Source of the DNA: Phytoseiulus persimilis
Lineage: Eukaryota; Arthropoda; Arachnida; Mesostigmata; Phytoseiidae
Assembly: GCA_037576195.1 (NCBI GenBank)
Contig: CM075103.1
Span: 2,604,001-2,668,000 of the forward strand
Direction: 5' to 3'
Length of the DNA stretch: 64,000 bases
Below the pieces are notes generated by a model. That model was not told the origin of the DNA and made no database searches. It was given only the letters and a program-made list of their open reading frames with translations. A program made the position numbers and the translations under genes. Below, piece by piece: positions 24,388-38,600 of the stretch (position 1 is the first letter of the stretch; each line of letters opens with the position of its first letter).

Positions 24388-27300
24388 TACTGAGCAGGCA
24401 ATCGTCCAGGACAGCATAGCCGGAAAACCGGGGAGCCGATCAGTTTTTGAGGCGACACCATATCAGCGTGCTCTCCGCCCTTATTGTTGCTGCGAATCGG
24501 GAGTCCCTGGCACTTAACCAAACTCCTCAGCTCATTGTCAACTCAGCGAAGCACCCCGATGTGAACACAACCATCGAAATCTAATAAACAAACTGTTTTC
24601 TGGTCGATTTGCTCTCGTCGCTCTGACGGCACCATGTGCAAGCACGACTCAGCGGATCTCTATTTCTACGGCAAGAGCAAGTACCTCAAAAAGTGAGGAA
24701 AACCAGCGAGTTGAGAAGCTCGGCGGAGTCGGAGCGAGGCAAGCTAAGCCAGCAACCTGACCGTAAAATAAAACAGCGCCTCTAAGAGACGAGGCTTCTC
24801 GGCAGACACACGACGGACAGCGAGGAAACCGATGGCGCCGACAAGGCGCTGCCTCCGTTCATTCCCCGAATCGGTCGGTTTCGGGCTTGGAGCCCTCCAC
24901 TGGCAGCAGCACAAAAAGCCGAGGAAGCAGTGAGAGCTGACGGCGACACGGACTCGCCATCGGAGCGGTATTGCGCCCTCGAGTCGGTGCTTTGACAGCT
25001 GCCTTAGTTCAACAGGTGTCGTTAATCCCCAATACTCCACCGGTTTCCAGATTTTTTTCACTGCCGCGGAACTTTCAGCGCAGGATTGCTACTTTTCCGC
25101 ATAAAGGGACGTCTGTCGGGAACCGGTGATCGAGAGAGCTTCGCAAGCCGGCTGATGCTCCGATCATGCGCCATGATTGACCATTCTCCATTTGCCCTAA
25201 CTGGATCACAATCGTAGGATCGACAATCTCACTGCTTGATAACTGGCTAAAACCCGCTCAGAGGTTGAAAAGCGTTTCAAGGATCTAGGCATTGATCCTG
25301 AGATCTGAATATAAAATGATACCCTCGTCGAGAATATGGTAAGGAAGGCATTTTGTTGGGTATATTGTCGGAGCGCGGGGCTTCCGGAAGTATTCTCCGA
25401 GTTTGCTCTGAGAAACACCCTCTTTTGAGGAAGCGATCGTTCGTATCTCCAGCCTACCGGAAAGAGCCCGTTCGTTTGTGTTGCGACGGGTAAGACTGCC
25501 CCCGAGTCGCCTCGCAGCTTCCAGGTCATCCAGTTAGCATCGAACATGTTCGGTTGAGAGTTGGAGTTCGGGAGAACTTCTGACAGATAGACATCATACA
25601 CATATTAGTCAGTAGCTATGGACAGTGGTCATTTCGATCGAGCTCTTGTTTCTGTCGCGGGATCATGTTTCCTTGGTGTTCCGATGGACTGCAGCATTTT
25701 TGGAGATGCCATCTCTGAGGTTCGGCGGAGGCTTCTTTTCGTTCATTTGATGCCATGTCTCTGTCTGTGTTCGAAATCTACTATAGCATGGCATCCTTCA
25801 GTCATGTTCCGAGTCGATTCCTTGTCACCCGTTCCATAGAGGTCTTTGGCCTGAATCAGGCCCATCGGATCCCAATTCCCGTTGTGCTTCAGAAGAGCGC
25901 TATTTGCATGGTGGTCGATGCTCCAGCTCTTGTTCCCTAGGCTCCCATTTTCGCTTCGGTTGATATTCTTCCGCATCCAGGACCAGCGAACTCCTCTATT
26001 CGTATCCATATCTCCAACCCTTACAGCTTTTCCGTGAGCCCGATTGGAGAGCTGCTCTACGCGTGTCATCTCCACTCCAGGTCCCGTCTAGGCTTCCGAT
26101 TTCACCCGGCTGCTGGCACGGTTTCAATCTCTCACTCAGGAGCCCAGTTAGTTTTTCCCAGGTAACCAGCCCTCACCTGGAGCCCTTTTCGCGACATTCA
26201 ACCTGGAATTCATGTGATACTCGAAGCACGAGTCGGTGATATTATCTGTGCCTCCCTCACATTTCGGGTCGGATGAATTTATTTGGTTCCCACTTGTATG
26301 TGTACGTGGGCTCCGAGAACATATTTATCTTCTGGGTACAGTTGGGCAGAAGGTTCGAGCCCAAACAGCTCCCAGATTCGAGTAGGGCGGAATCAGTCTC
26401 AGGAGCTGCCGCCCCCAAGTCCAATACATTCCTCGAATCAGTTCCTCTACTCGTGTCTCTGATGAATGAATAGAGAATTCTTCACGGAATCTGACCCGGG
26501 GGCCCGGGACCCGGGAGTCTCTGCCCCGAAAATCAAGTGCGCGGGATCGGAACCTGACATCGAAAACGTGATCAGGCGGTCCGATTCAGAGAGCCAGGGC
26601 GGAATTCTATGAGAATCGAAGACGAGAACGCTCCGCTTGAGTCACAGGCCCCACGTATCGATTTCGTTCTGAAACATTGATGTCATTCGGTAACAGCGAG
26701 GACTCCGATACTTTCGCTCAGGAGGTCTGTGGAAAGAAGATCGAAAACACATGCTACGATCCGAGACGCCAACATTTTTCTGCCATTGCCTCGTGACTGA
26801 GGAGGCCGGGAATCAATAACTCGCTATGAATTACAACTGTGCTGACTAGGAAACGTAAGAGCCGCCGGCTGAAATAACAGCTAACAAGCACAAGAGAAAA
26901 CGAACGCCAGCTCATTGGGAACTTGTTCCAGGTCTTGAGAAGGACGAGCCGTAGCGGAAATCTTCAAAGAGAAGATGAAGCGGTCATGGGCTATTCATTA
27001 AAGAAAGTTTCCCTCTCCAGCTTCCAGTTTCTCTTTTCCTCGTTTCGGCGCAGCCCCATCAGGAGCGCCGACCCCTATTCCTCACCCAAGCGCTTCCTCG
27101 CAAAGGATTTTTTGTGTTCATATTAATTCATTAAGGATTCAAAAAGCCTCCGAAGAGGGAACCCGAGAACACCGCCCGTCTCGAGCATTCTATCTCGCGG
27201 TCGACGGGATGGGGAACGACGGAAAATAATGAACGACTACGGAGGAGCTCAGGGAGGGCAACAGCGGAATGATTAGGCTGAAAATTCCGGCGCCCATGAA

Positions 27301-30300
27301 TCTGTTCAGTTTTTATTGTTCCTAGCGCCAAAGCGCGAGAAATAGGCTCCAACAAGTGGCTGTCGCCCGGTCGCGGGTGATTTTGCTCGAGGTCGAGCGG
27401 GTTGATCAGACTGAGTTCGCGAGCACGGTCCAATTCCAATTTTACAATCTCCCTCCGCTCCTAGTAACAATGTTTCGCCCTAGAATTCGCCGGATGTCCT
27501 ACACACTGTTCGCCGCGATTTCTCTCCAGATCAATGGCAAACTAGAGCAGGGTGTTAGCTGTATACAACGCCCTCTTCCCTTTGTGCGAAGTATCGAGGA
27601 ACAAGAAAGGAGAGTACGGAGGAAAATAATGGTCGTTTACAAACCCTGTGTGGCCATAAATTATTATTTTAAGACATATACTCCACTCTTTTACGACCGC
27701 GCCGATCGATGTCGCGTATGGGGCGCCTATACGGGTCAATCGAGCCCCGGTAGTTCGGCCCTCCAGCGTGCTCGGTGACTCCACGAAAGGTTTAGGGACG
27801 AAGGACGGACAAGCTAGGCGGTCGGGCAGGCAGAAAAATTGTGTTTTTATGTAAATGACTCGATTTCACGGGCTGTTCCGCATCCACATTGTCTCCGGAA
27901 GATGACTTTCAGGCCTTGCTGTACCTATGTCGGAGCGGAGGAACAACAGATGTTATGCATTAACAAGGAAGTTCGCTTGGATGACTGACTTGCTGGCGCG
28001 TCCACGGACTCAGGTAACGCTCGAACACCGCCAGCGAGAGGGGTTATTGCTTCGCGGATCACTTCGTCATCGACGATACTGCCTATCCGGTGGTTCATAC
28101 GCTTGACTCGCCGGAGGCCGACAACATGCAGATCAGAGATCACGTGGTTCCCCGCAACGAATCCCGGATGTTTGTCAAGTTGAAGATCCCACCCAAGATT
28201 GCCGCGCGTTTCTCCGTTTGTTACCAACAGACATTAGACATTGAGGTGGGGAAGAGATCGGCGAAGCGGCACCTCGTATCCCCGGGAGAGGAGAACAGCG
28301 TCAGAAAGTAGGGAATAAACTCGAAAAAGCTCCATTCACAAGCTACAGTGTGCACATCGGTATGGCATTTGCTACTGCATACGCCGGAGTCGAGCGATGC
28401 GTGCGTTCGGGAAACAACCTCGGAGCGACCTCAGAATGTCCTCACTCACGAGCGGGCCATACTTGAACGATGCGACATGCGATGTAAAGCTGCTTGGATA
28501 TCATCCCAACGTCTCTGCGCCGATATACTCTTGTCGGGAACTCTTTTTCCAACTCATTCTTGGATATGTAGTTCCCTCACCGGCGCGATTCAACGTCGTC
28601 GATTCCCTACTCCGAACTGCGAAGTTTCCCCGGAACTCAGTGGTGGTGCTTCCAACCACCACAAAATCGAACACCCCACTCCCTGCCAGTTCCGCGACTG
28701 GTTGACGCGAAGTTCACGCGCGTTTCAGCCATATCTCGCTTCTGAGGTATTGTTTATCCTGATGGAGATTTAGCGGTTCTCTGTAAGGCCTTGAAACGAA
28801 GAAGGAGCTCGAATAGAGGGTATACTTGACGAATTTCGATAGCAGGCGGAATATCGCGGGAAGCGCTCCTATATTCCCGGCCTTTGGAGAATTTCGTCTG
28901 TATATTCGAACTTTGGAATTCATCAGAGCCTGGAAGCTTATGTGTTACTCATCATCAGCAGAAACTCTCCTGGCTGAGGGTGGGTTTGGATACTCGGAAA
29001 TATCCAAACTTCGGTAACGTGTCGTCGATCTACCAACTAAAAATCAACTCATGGACTCATGGGTAGTCGGGTGGCTCTATCGATGCACGGATACCCTCTC
29101 GGCGGAAATCTGACATCGGTTATAGAACAAGAAAGCTAAATGCTTGAACTGAATGAGCTCACGATCGATCCCGAAGTCGTTGACGACGTTGGTCCCACGA
29201 GTTAGAGGACGAGTGTCACAAAGACTGATAAGTATCAGGCCAACGGAGTTCCACAAGGCCGTTGAGGATTTTCCAGAGAGTAAAACACGTTGGCTCGATG
29301 GACGTCTGAGTCATTCGGACGCGCTAGTTTGGACTCACAGCTCCCATGCGACTCGGGAATTCGCCATTCACGAGACGAGACCAGAGTTTCCTTGAAGAAG
29401 GAATCTTGGCAGAGCAACACGGTGCTGCGCAGAATTTAAAAAAGAAGAGGGATTTTCGGCCGAGCGCAGAGCGTCCGGCCGAGGAGACCGGGGCTGCGCC
29501 AGGAGCGAGCCAGCGAGACGGGCCGAGGAAACCGCTCCTTGCGCTAAGTTATTCTCTTAATGTCTCACTAATAACATTTTTTCCCCATGAATATTTTATG
29601 TTGTTTTCATCCGGTCGGTTATTAATGTGGATAGCTGTTCCAACATAATGGTCGAAACGGTTAATGCACACGAAGACTGTGATGAAATTCTCCGGAGACC
29701 GCTAGAAGTTTATGGGGATCCGCCAGTCAGCCGTCCGACCGCGGCGGCAACGGCGATCATTGACAGTCTCCGAATCTGCGGTAGCCGCGTTTTGTTCTCG
29801 TGCTTGTTACGAAAAGCCTCACAACGCGCTCCAGGAGAACGAAATCAAAGCAAGCCAGCGACGAAACTCCCAGCATTCGACTGGTTTCGATTCTCGAGGC
29901 TGCGTCTATAAATTGAGAACGAGGATGAATTTTTGAGTGATTGCGGCCTGCGGAGAAAAAGGTTCGACGCGGAGCTCGATGAAGTATTTGTTTGCATTGC
30001 AGATTCGCGTTTCGAGTCCTCCTCAATCGAATTCGCTTGTTAGTGATCTCGGAGGGAGAGAGAGCAAACTCTCGAACCCTCCGAACACTCGGGATCCTTG
30101 ATATTCTTCCCCACTCCCACCAGACGGAATTGTCAGTCAAGTTTCGCGTGTACGATTTCCCACAAATAATCAGACCGCGGTGATGCTCGAGTGTTTTGAC
30201 GGAATAACCGGGAGCCCCGGGAGTACTTCCGAGTTTGACAGATATCCTGGAGGGAGTTCGCGTCTTCAACGAATCCAACCTTGGTGATTCAGACCTTCAA

Positions 30301-33300
30301 TGGCGGTCCTGATCATTGTCGAAGCTAGGCCAATAAATTCCCCTGACTTCGGAAGTCTTGTGGAGGTTCTGAACTTTGAGGCGAATCGTGCTCACTGAGA
30401 TTAGATCTTCGATATCGTCAGCCGTGAGTTTCGAAAAGAGCAATGGCAATCGTTCCATTCCTCCGTGGTATCGCGCAAGGACACTATAGCGAGCACGTAT
30501 CCAATAAGACGGCCATCCCACACTCAGAGACTGTGTGTCCTTGGTCTGATCTCTTATGAGTTCAAACCTCCGACCGACAGGTCAGCTCCCGCTCTCCTAG
30601 AGTTCGGAATAGACAGAGGAAGTCGAATCCACCGAGCACGGGGGAAGCTCCCGCTCCGGTTTGTCCCCAAGCCCAGTTTCGAATTGAGACACTTTGCATC
30701 TCCTGCCGGGATGGACCACAGGTACGGGTATCTCCATCGATTTTCCGGGACGCTTCTCAGTTTTGCGTTCGCAAACTGACTGCGGCGAGCTTCGATTTTG
30801 ATCCGAGGGAGAGCTCGGGGTTCTCAAACCCTGTTAGTGTCCTAAGGCATGAATAGTACTCTCGAGAGGATTGTATCAATATTTAATGAGCCCTTCCACC
30901 CAAATCATCCTTTCAAGCTCGCTTTCGCTGGCTTCGCTCTGAAATATCGAGGAATCAAGGGATCTCGACGGAGGAGCGCTGCTTCAGAGCACTGCATAGA
31001 GGGAATTTGGAGATGGGCGATTCTAAACGTGTGTGATCCACGATGTGAGTAAAGCATCGGCGTTGACCGCTTGTTATCGGGTTTGGACCTCGTCCGCGAT
31101 CGGCTTCCTCCTACAGGGATTCGCGAAAACTGGCGAATGTGGGTCCGGAGATGCCGCTAGCGTCCATGGTGAACGCCTCCAATTCTCAGTCCACTGATCC
31201 ACTCAGAGCGAATCTGCAGGAGTATAAACAAGCGCAGTGATTCCTTACGGGTTGATCTCGACAGAGGGAGAAAGAAACGATCTCGTATCTCCTATTGAAA
31301 CTCCTCTATTTCTGGCATTTTCAAGGCTCATCGGATCCGCGGGCTCAGATCCGAGAAGACATCAACCGCTTCCAGTGATCTTCGAACGGAGGGCCCCGGC
31401 TCCAAGAGTCCCGCAGCAAAGCGTTCACGGCCAAAACGGCCCACTTTTGGCCCAATGAATTCGATTTGGCTGTGTAGTCAAGCTTCTCGGTTACTCGTTT
31501 CCGTTCAATCATGGGTTTTGCCATTCGAACTTCAAGCGGCCTTAAGGCGGAGCGAGGTGAGGCCGCTGAGCAAGAGTGGATCGATAGTGCAAGAAGCCTC
31601 GGTATAGAAAAACTGAAAGTTGGCCCCTTGGCTTCTTTGAAAATTGCAGCCGAGCGGCCTCGTTCCAAGATGGAGCGAAAATAAGGAAGCGGATCCGAGG
31701 GAAGGTTCGTTGCTCGCCAGCGCGTTCTCTCGCTCGAAGGCTCCTCGGGTCATTGGTAAGCGACGGGATACTTCGATGAATCCGTCGATTGGGGAGTGGG
31801 AGTAAGTTTCAGCTTTGATTCCCATCTCCCGAGTGAAGCAGAAGCGGCGGGCCCACGGTCGACTGGCGGCTGTCCAGCGAGCGAGGCAATGTATTCTCGA
31901 CACGTTCCAGCTTCCAAACCTCTACCGACGGACCCGGGCGTGTTCTTGCAGTTTATCAAGCCATCTCGAGAGATATTTCCGCACGATATCGACCTGAAAC
32001 TTAGAGTTCATTCACGTCAGGCGACAAGAACCGGTTGCGCTCCCGATAGGACGACGCGGAATCGCCTGGTTCGGAGCGTAAATCAAACTCGGACCGGGGG
32101 AAACTGGGACTGTGCACGTTCTTGCGTCTTCAATAAGTAACAGCGTCGTCGCTGGAAGAAAAACATTATGACGGGGGAAGCATAAAATCACGTTCGTTTT
32201 TTTTCGTTCCGGTACTCACGATCTCGTTGATGTCGCCCCTGTTCTCGTCTGTCTTTTCTACATGGGAAAATAGCAGCTATCAGAAAGCCTCACATTAGGT
32301 GGACAGCGAATGACAAATGGGGCCGGAGCGAAATCTCCGAGCATGAGCGGGAACGGTCCAGCATCGGAGTTGCAAATGTCGTTGCGATTCCGTTCATTCG
32401 ATTCCTTACCACGACGGATAACCTCACCGCGGAAAGATCGACGATCTCTATTTTACCGTAATCTCTCTCCACGATGCTTCCCCGATAATCGCAAAACTCC
32501 TTTCGCCCGAACTCCACCTATCGGAGTTCGGACCGAGGCGGATTTGACAACGAAACACTCGATCGCGAACTGGGAGCTCCATTGTAGTGTCTGACGGCAA
32601 TGGCTGTGCCTCTAGTAATGGAAAACTTGATCGACTGGATGCTACACATCGCGTTTCGGGAGTGCCAGCAAAGCCACCGAGATGCTGAATGGAACGCTCT
32701 ACGAGCAGCTGGTTCGGTTCCCTCCGTTTTCTCGACGTGGTACACTCAAAGGAGTGAGCTGGTCACAATGCTCGCGAAAGAGTGAACGCTCTCCGGTCTT
32801 CTCCGGTGCTCATTTCATTTTCCACCACTTCGCCAACGTCCGTGATGAAGCTTTGACTTCCCCGCAGGAGAATACCCGTGAACTGTTTCTCTCCGGTGTT
32901 TCAGGAGCAGTCGCGCGACGATCGATTTCATTCGTACCGAACGAGCTCCGGGAACGAGAGAGCTGTCAGCTGCTCTTTGACATTCCTGGAACGTTCTGGC
33001 CACCCGCATTCCCCGGTAGCTGCGCCCTCTTCCAGTTATTGGTCGCTTCGTCGAAGTGCTGATGGTGCGATACTTGGCGAAGCGAGACAGATGCGTGAAC
33101 GCAAGGCACACGCCTGCTCGCTGATTGCCTTAATCGGCTGGAGTAATTATCAGCAACAGCAGTTGTCGACCATTTTTCAAAGAAAAAACACAGCCTACAC
33201 ATCGAGAGGAAACCAACGAATCCAGGGCGGGAACAGGACACCCCGGTCGCTCTCTCACGACGCATGGAGGGCCCCGGGGGAGAGACTTCGGGGCCGGGCC

Positions 33301-33362
33301 GCGGCTGAGCGGGACATGAGAAAGTGGAGCGTGGGCAGACGCAGTTTGTGCTCGAACGACTA

Positions 33363-33920
33363 CTAGTGTCGTAGTTCCATCACATCGTTCGCAAGCACTG
33401 CGTACGTTCCACTGACGGCCGATGCGGACTCCGCGGTGGACGACTCGACGACCAACGCGGTGGCCAGATTAGGCCCCGAAAACAAAGGGCTCGCTCGAGG
33501 CCTGCTACAGCTGGCGACCCCCTCCCCCCTCCGTCCTCCAGCGGTCCATCTCTTCCCAAAGCGCCGAACGGTGTCGTTTGACACAATGTCAACGTCCAAG
33601 TGAATGTGAAGTTCCAATCTGACCGCGTTCCACAACCGTCGTCCGCAAACAACAGGACTGACGCGGACGACAGGACGTCGCGGAACGAAATAATCCTCAG
33701 GCTCGCGTTCGAGCTGAGGCCTGATTCCAGTGTTGTTGATGGAAACTTTCCCCCGCCGGGATGACGAATTCGCGTCAGGGCTCATCACGATGTAAGAGGC
33801 TTTGCTCTTTTTTTTTTTTGTTTGCACCGATATCCTGAGGACATTCTTCGCCGCGACGGAAACAACGTTCTTAGACCGGCTCGGCATCGTCCCGGAAAAC
33901 AATTCTGAATATTTCCTCAT
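33363..33920 (-). CDS. Unassigned open reading frame, 185 codons
   Basis: This is a minus-strand frame from an ATG at 33920 to a stop at 33363. The predicted protein has a Lys run (from a 12-base T tract on the plus strand) near residue 40, a charged middle part and a Gly/Arg-rich segment. No signal peptide, transmembrane helix or known domain is visible. A chance frame of this length is expected a few times in a window this size, so it is only a candidate. A second frame inside it spells LFADD, like a reverse transcriptase motif, without any supporting context. Confidence 0.18.
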   Translation of the reverse strand: MRKYSELFSGTMPSRSKNVVSVAAKNVLRISVQTKKKKSKASYIVMSPDANSSSRRGKVSINNTGIRPQLEREPEDYFVPRRPVVRVSPVVCGRRLWNAVRLELHIHLDVDIVSNDTVRRFGKRWTAGGRRGEGVASCSRPRASPLFSGPNLATALVVESSTAESASAVSGTYAVLANDVMELRH

Positions 33921-35585
33921 TCCGATACGAGCTTCAAGCGCTCTTGCCGGCTACATTCTTCCTTCTTTGCTCGATATTTTTTCTTGGGGAGAATTCCAAA
34001 AGATCGATGCACTTTGAAGATTCCTCCTCTCCCCATGGAGAACAAGGCTCATATGCGCTCAGCAGCAGAGGTATAGAAGCCTCGATGGATGGTTTGGTTC
34101 TCGAAGAACGTTTTCATCTCAAGTCTGAGTCGACCTGGAGACGGTCTTGCAGCACTCTTCAGGACCAACAAGGAGTGTGCACTAACTGTCGCACGCCGAT
34201 TTTTATGATACATAGATGGACTTGCAGGGTTCGTCGGGGGTACCATAGAAGCGTATGGGACTTCTCCCCATACGGCCCTGGGGCCTCAAAACTTGTGGAT
34301 GAAATACGTAAAATCATCATCATCATCACACCCCTTAGCCCCACACTGAGGTTTCATTCTCATGCTCTTTCGGTCTTGGACGGGTGAAAACCGAAAGTAA
34401 GATAATCGATACATTCCCGGCCGTATGCGTCACGTCGAGAGACGTCATTTGAAAAAGAGGAGTAGCGATTAAGTATTCCCCGAGTGACAGCCTGAGATAC
34501 CGGATGATATGGGGTCAAAGAGACCTACCGAGTTCCTGCACCGAAAATCATCAAGTTCATGACCCATGAAAACCAACAGAACGCCGAAGAAATCATCTGA
34601 TACAAATCTGTCGATGAGTCGAGAGTTCGGGAGCGCTCGTATAGGCATCATGGATTGGAATGAAATGGAAATCGGTCGAGGCGGAACTGTGACGCGAATC
34701 GGCACAGGAGGACGGGGGAGGCTGGGCGTCCCAGTTTCCTTGCTGCATCGCGAAGAGTTTCTTGCCTCGCCGTCGTTTACCCATTCGGCACTGCATTAGT
34801 TTGGGCGAATAGATGGAAACGGACGAAAAACGAAGGAAGAGGCCATCACCACCACCAAGAGCAGCAGTGGCCGCCGCAACGCATTCCCATCTCATCCTTC
34901 CCGGAGCCCATTCGCACGATTCCATCCGTCAGTGTCCGCGGCGGTTGATCTGAAATTCAAGCGAGTTCATGTTGGAAATTGATGAACTGACTCCCCCCGC
35001 TCGTCCTCCGGGCCATCGCTGTCGGTTTAACATTTTCATTATCATGATAAGCAGTATGTTCATCAACGCAAGCCTATCCGTTCTTCGCACGTGAGAATCC
35101 GACCACGGTCAGAGCGACGTTGAACAAGTTAGCGTTTCTGAGACGCTGTATGTTTCCCTCCACTGTGGGCATTCCTCCCACAACTGTGACTCCCACAACG
35201 TGAACTCCGATCGAGGGCGACTGCAGAGTAGATCAGAGCTCAATCAAGTCAAACAGAATACATCCGTTACACGAGTGTCATTGATTCTAGAAATCAGGCA
35301 ACGGGCCTGAATGACAGCGATCCCTTCTCCCACGTCCTCTCGACCTCCGCACAACGGCTTCCATTGGGAGTGGCTTCCAGGACCATAGTAACCGGGAAAC
35401 TAATGGGACTTTAATTGAAATGCTGGATTAGTGTGAATACTCGATCGCGGTTCGTGTATAAACTCGGGTCAGTTTGGGATGGGGTCTCGAGTTCATGTTT
35501 CCAGAGAGGATTTCGGGCTTCCGATCAGAAGGGGGACGGAGGGAGAAGTTCGCCCCGGGAAGTGTGTAACTCACTCTGAGCGCTC

Positions 35586-35608
35586 TTTTTGGGGGGGGGG
35601 GGGGGGGG
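35586..35608. repeat. T5-G18 homopolymer tract
   Basis: Five T are followed by 18 G. The left flank GCGCTCTTTTT and the right flank AAAAAGAGT form a short imperfect hairpin around the tract. The order GCTCTTTTT-G(n) is the same as in the hAT-like end at 6030-6070 read on the minus strand, which may indicate a shared element family. Tract length is likely polymorphic and prone to assembly error. Confidence 0.6.
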
Positions 35609-38600
35609 TCGTCGAAAAAGAGTGGAACTGTTGCTTCTGTCGCCACATGCGGGTGGGTAATGGCACGGAACAAACAGATCTCACGGACTGAATCACAGGA
35701 ATTGTCGCAACACGCCGACTGTCGACTTATTCCCATCTGACCCATCCGCACTTTCGTGGAGGGTCGAGTAGCCGGACTGCAAACCGACTGACTGCTAGCT
35801 GCTCGGGTCTGCGTTCCGCTGACACTCAGCTCCTTGTCCTCGCTTCCGGCTTGCACCCACCCCCGCTCTTTTCAGAGGTTCCTGTACTTTCACGCTCGAC
35901 GACAGGAAGATAGCGCGAATTCATCGTTCGACTGGAGCGTGCAACCAGTTCATCACTCTGAGTGCACATGCTGCTGTGAAAGGATATCGCACCCAACGCG
36001 TGCGCAAACGTCAGAGAGAGAGGGAGAGTCTCCCGGTGCTATGAGATGGAAGGATTGTGAAACGCACAAGTTGCGGCAACCACTGCCGAGTCACAAATAA
36101 ATCTCGACACCCAGATCCAATGGACTCGGACGGCGCGTCTGTTGCTCGTTGTACCATATACGCCCCTCTTGCTGCAATCAAACTGTTCCTCGACATTTTC
36201 GCAGAGGTTCCCCAGGCTTCCCAGAAAATCGCCAGGGGAGCGCGCGCCAGGAGACGTCGACTACGGGTCGAGAATTTCCGGAAAACGGTTCCTACTGGGA
36301 GGCCGAGCTATGATATCAGAGTCCGGAGTTCCCACATCTCCGATCATGATCATTAACTTCAAAACTCTGCTCAGCAAACGGTGACTGAACCTCGGAGTTC
36401 CAAGTCAATGATGCATCATACGTTTGCGTGACATCTTCAGTGAACCGGGATTCGCCGAATGGTTCCAAATATGTTGAAGCTCTACGCGAGCGCGAGGCGG
36501 CAGCTCTGGCGGAGTCTGAGCTCCTCCAGACTCTACGGTGACCCGAAGTGGATCTGACATTCGATGCTAAGCTGCGCGAACACTCCCGAGCTTGTTCTGA
36601 AGCTCATCTCGCATCCCCGCAAGTTCCGTTTGGAGTTTCTTTGACGGCTCTCCGCTGCGGTTGCATCCTTGCATTTCTCGAAAGTTTAATCAACCAGTGC
36701 ACTCTGCGGCGGCTGTCCCGGCTGCTCACAGCCTCGTTGCCGCTCGAAGTCAGCCAACCGACCGGTTGTCCTGTCGTCCTGTTTGCCGGGAACGTCGGCT
36801 GACAGCCCAGCTACCAACATGTTGCAGCAGGAAAACACGAGCGAATGAGAGATTGAATGTCGACGACAAAACGCCTCATCGCCTCTTGCTGCGGCGCCAC
36901 TGTAGGAAATATAAATTGCAGCAATGGCTCGTGAACGAACGAGCTCCGCGGCCTCCCGTACATCCTTCCAACCACTCGCTCGGTCGCCTGCTTCCCTGGG
37001 TGCTCGATCGTGCGCTGGAGCCAACCAACCATCCGGCAAACTGAGCAGGAACTACCCACTGGATGGATATACGGGAGCTACGAAACTACTATGAGACGGC
37101 GAGCGCCTCGAGATTAAAAGTAATTAAGGCGGCGGCTGGGCAGGCGGGCAAAAAGGAAAGAAATGAGCTTCTTCCTTGTTTGCGTCGTCCTCCCCTCCCC
37201 GTCTCCTGTCGCAATTTCTCCCATGGCGACGTTTGCTTGTCTCCTTCCCCAAGGCGTCCGGGCTCCCTTGGTGGCGATTTCTCTTCTGGTCTCCTCCTAG
37301 ACGCACGCCGCACACTTGCCTGTTGTTAAACGAGCAAAACAGCGCCGTCGGTTCAGGGAACCTGAGATCATGGGCACACATGAGCAAACGCAGACTTGGA
37401 ATTGTGGGGAGCGAATGTTCTTGGAAGAGGCTCGGCTTTGTAGAGGACAACTCTGGGTTCTTCGATGCGCAAAAATATTAATTTCTGTCTCTCTCAACAG
37501 AGCCCGACATCATTCCCGTGTTCAAAACGTGCGAATTCCTTCGACTTGGAAAGGTTTTGTTGTTCCCGTTCGGACGCCATGTGAACCTTCCGACGAAATG
37601 AAGCCATTCGGAAACGAGGACATCACAACACGGTTTCCTTTTGTAGATATTGATGTTTTTCGCCCTCCGATTCTGAGCTGGGGGCCGTCAATAGATCGAG
37701 AGGATCCTCGATTGGAACTTATGGCCGCTAAGAGCTCCGATCGATCGAGGGTCTCATCCAGGAGAAACCCTGACGACACCTCCGTTCAAAAAAGATATTG
37801 GTTATGGTTTTATTGATCCAGATTATCATCTGCACATATGTTTTTATATATATAGATGAGTAATCAGCCTTTCGTATCAGGCGCGAGTGATTCAGCAGAT
37901 CGCACATCAGAGGAGAATATGTTCCACAAAGATATATAAAAGTATTTCATTCATAGGCATATGTATGCAATCAGGGCCTTGAAGCGACGCGCTCCACTCC
38001 GAAACGACGGTCGCGATCTCGACAAGAAACTTAAGAACAGAGCAGACTTCCTCTTGCTCCGAGCTCGCAGCCGGTGCAGGAAAAAACAGGCAGGCACTCA
38101 GTTGTCTTGGCCATCCCGGTAAACTGCGCTCCATCGAACCGGGGCCGTGCCGAAACCTCCCTGCAACAGGCCGTGGAAATTAATCTGCAGTTTGCGGGTT
38201 CCCGTCCCGTGACAAGCGCGTACGAGGAAGGCGAACTAAACAAAGATAGAATGCCTCATTCAAAGCTGCTCGTTCGAGCGTGACATGCACACCGTCTGGG
38301 AGCCTTGCAGCTATTCATGCATCGATGTAAGCGAAATTTTCCTCCAACAAGATCTTTACCGACATGATTAAGTCCGACTACACCTTTGACGGAACTCCAT
38401 TTCGAGAATATTGAGTTTGACGGAAACCTTGATTGGGAGGGATTTCCAAATGACCCGCTGTGTATCGAGGCGTCAGATGAATGGAAAAAGCTCCTCAAAC
38501 TGTGATAATTACGTTCTGATGGAAATGAGTGATAGCCCTCACTCAGATTTAGGAGCACCCGCCACCTCCAAGAGTCGAATGAGAAAGCTGTGTCAGTTAT

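Noticed and set aside
25743-26075. 110-codon minus-strand frame with slight likeness to retroelement polyprotein ends
   Set aside because: Only a few scattered residues fit, and no flanking repeats or other element parts were found.
33600-33670. LFADD string resembling a reverse transcriptase active site (minus strand)
   Set aside because: No other reverse transcriptase motif precedes or follows it in any frame.
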